Part shown: positions 63,304 to 64,000 of the stretch, piece by piece
How the letters are laid out: each line of letters opens with the position of its first letter
Position numbering within the stretch: position 1 is the first letter of the stretch
NCBI GenBank assembly: GCA_963733845.1
Contig: CAVTEM010000007.1
Location: forward strand, 806,001-870,000
DNA: 64,000 nt
Source: DATFQE01 sp963733845
Lineage (GTDB): Bacteria; Actinomycetota; Thermoleophilia; Gaiellales; Gaiellaceae
Direction: 5' to 3'
Program-made: the position numbers and the translations under genes
Notes under the pieces: model-generated
What the model was told of the DNA's origin: nothing
The model's database searches: none
Seen by the model: the letters and a program-made list of their open reading frames with translations, nothing else

Positions 63304-64000
63304 ATGAACTGGATTCGCACGCGCGGGCCGAGGACGCTCGGCGCCGTGCTCGTGCTCGCGGCGACGGGGTTGCTCGCCTCGGGCGCGGCGGGGTCGGTCT
63401 CCGCGGGAGGCAAGGCGGGCGGGACGCTCACGATCGCGCTGGCCGAGGATCCCGACGCGCTCGACCCGACGCTCGCACGGACCTTCGTCGGCCGCATGGT
63501 CTTCCTGCACATGTGCGAGAAGCTCTACGACCTGAACGCGAAGCTCGAGATCGTCCCGCAGCTCGCGGCCGCCATGCCCGCGCTCTCCGCGGACAAGAAG
63601 ACGATGACGATCCGGCTCCGCCGCGGAGTCCGCTTCAACGACGGGACACCGTTCAACGCGCAGGCCGTGAAGATCTCGCTCGACCGGCACCGGAACCTCC
63701 GTGGCTCCGCCCGCGCCAGCGAGATCTCCCCGATCACCTCCGTGGACACGGTCGGGAACTACACGGTCCGCCTGCAGCTGAACGCGCGCTTCTCGCCGCT
63801 GACGGCTCAGCTGGCCGACCGCGCCGGGATGATCATGTCGCCCAAGCAGCTCGATGCTCTCGGCGACCGCTTTCGCGTCCAACCCGGTGTGCGTGGGCGC
63901 CTTCCGCTTCGTCAGCCGCACGGCCGGCGACCGGATCGTGCTCGACAAGTCGCCGTTCTACTACGCCCGCAGCAAGGTGAAGCTGAATCAGATCGTGTTC
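63304..64000 (+). CDS. Peptide ABC transporter substrate-binding protein, N-terminal part (frameshift; 3' end outside the window)
   Basis: The first 230 or so residues of a family-5 substrate-binding protein: signal peptide (RTLGAVLVLAATGLLASGAA), GGTLTIALAEDPDALDPT, and the conserved IRLRRGVRFNDGTPFNAQAV. One surplus T near 63870-63874 shifts the frame; the following segment reads SNPVCVGAFRFVSRTAGDRI. A GAGGAGGCGAGG site precedes the ATG. The hairpin CCAGGC/GCCTGG lies in its leader. It is divergent from the TauE/SafE-GntR operon and may be regulated by that GntR protein. Confidence 0.87.
   Translation, partial: MNWIRTRGPRTLGAVLVLAATGLLASGAAGSVSAGGKAGGTLTIALAEDPDALDPTLARTFVGRMVFLHMCEKLYDLNAKLEIVPQLAAAMPALSADKKTMTIRLRRGVRFNDGTPFNAQAVKISLDRHRNLRGSARASEISPITSVDTVGNYTVRLQLNARFSPLTAQLADRAGMIMSPKQLDALGDRFRVQPGVRGRLPLRQPHGRRPDRARQVAVLLRPQQGEAESDRV

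Overview
The window is high-GC (roughly two thirds G+C), gene-dense DNA from an actinobacterium. The main evidence is the cluster fhaA-fhaB-pstP-rodA-pbpA-pknB at 48.4-55.4 kb, which keeps the mycobacterial gene order. Supporting evidence is the A2-type caa3 oxidase, a DUF6458 membrane protein, the SufBCD/SufSU system and the frequent GTG starts with GTGA overlaps. A deep-branching class such as Thermoleophilia would fit, but that is inference. No rRNA, tRNA, transposase, integrase or CRISPR array was seen, so this looks like core chromosome. No gap between genes exceeds 300 bases; the longest is 37344-37612 and it is not empty.

Layout. 0-7.6 kb: sensor kinases and a PhoB-like response regulator, with superoxide dismutase, a GH13 glucosidase, a STAS protein, a thioredoxin-like protein and a secreted M23 peptidase. 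7.6-13.1 kb: a caa3-type cytochrome c oxidase operon (coxB, coxA, coxC) carrying three copies of an uncommon stress-protein-like domain. 13.2-19.9 kb: a dipeptide/oligopeptide ABC importer with proline iminopeptidase. 19.9-24.0 kb, minus strand: tatA, tatC, adenosine deaminase, a TPR protein, a STAS protein and a di-haem cytochrome c. 24.1-35.2 kb: Fe-S assembly (sufCBD, then sufS, sufU and a Rieske ferredoxin), interrupted by a methyltransferase, a beta-propeller protein, a P-type ATPase and a cytochrome c fused to a Cys-rich domain. 35.2-47.4 kb: mixed metabolism (phosphoesterase, methyltransferase, MMPL exporter, dcd, enolase-superfamily enzyme, dinB, cyclophilin, aminotransferase) and a Ser/Thr kinase. 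47.4-57.0 kb, minus strand: the cell-wall and kinase operon, ending in ddl. 57-64 kb: proteins of unknown function, an HNH endonuclease, a sulfurtransferase, and a GntR regulator with split TauE/SafE genes facing a second peptide-binding-protein gene.

Two features run through the window. First, about 18 single-base indels (15 extra bases, 3 missing) break otherwise well-conserved genes, including core ones such as sufU and pknB. They look like assembly or sequencing errors rather than decay, so the broken genes are annotated as whole genes with the break marked. Second, several intergenic gaps hold long inverted repeats. Two of these (20566-20736 and 58241-58406) share an identical 26-base core inside arms of quite different sequence that still pair. 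This is the pattern expected of a structured RNA or repeat family, and it is the best candidate here for something undescribed. A separate palindromic repeat occurs as the arms of a 96-base hairpin (37326-37421) and twice in frame inside ddl.
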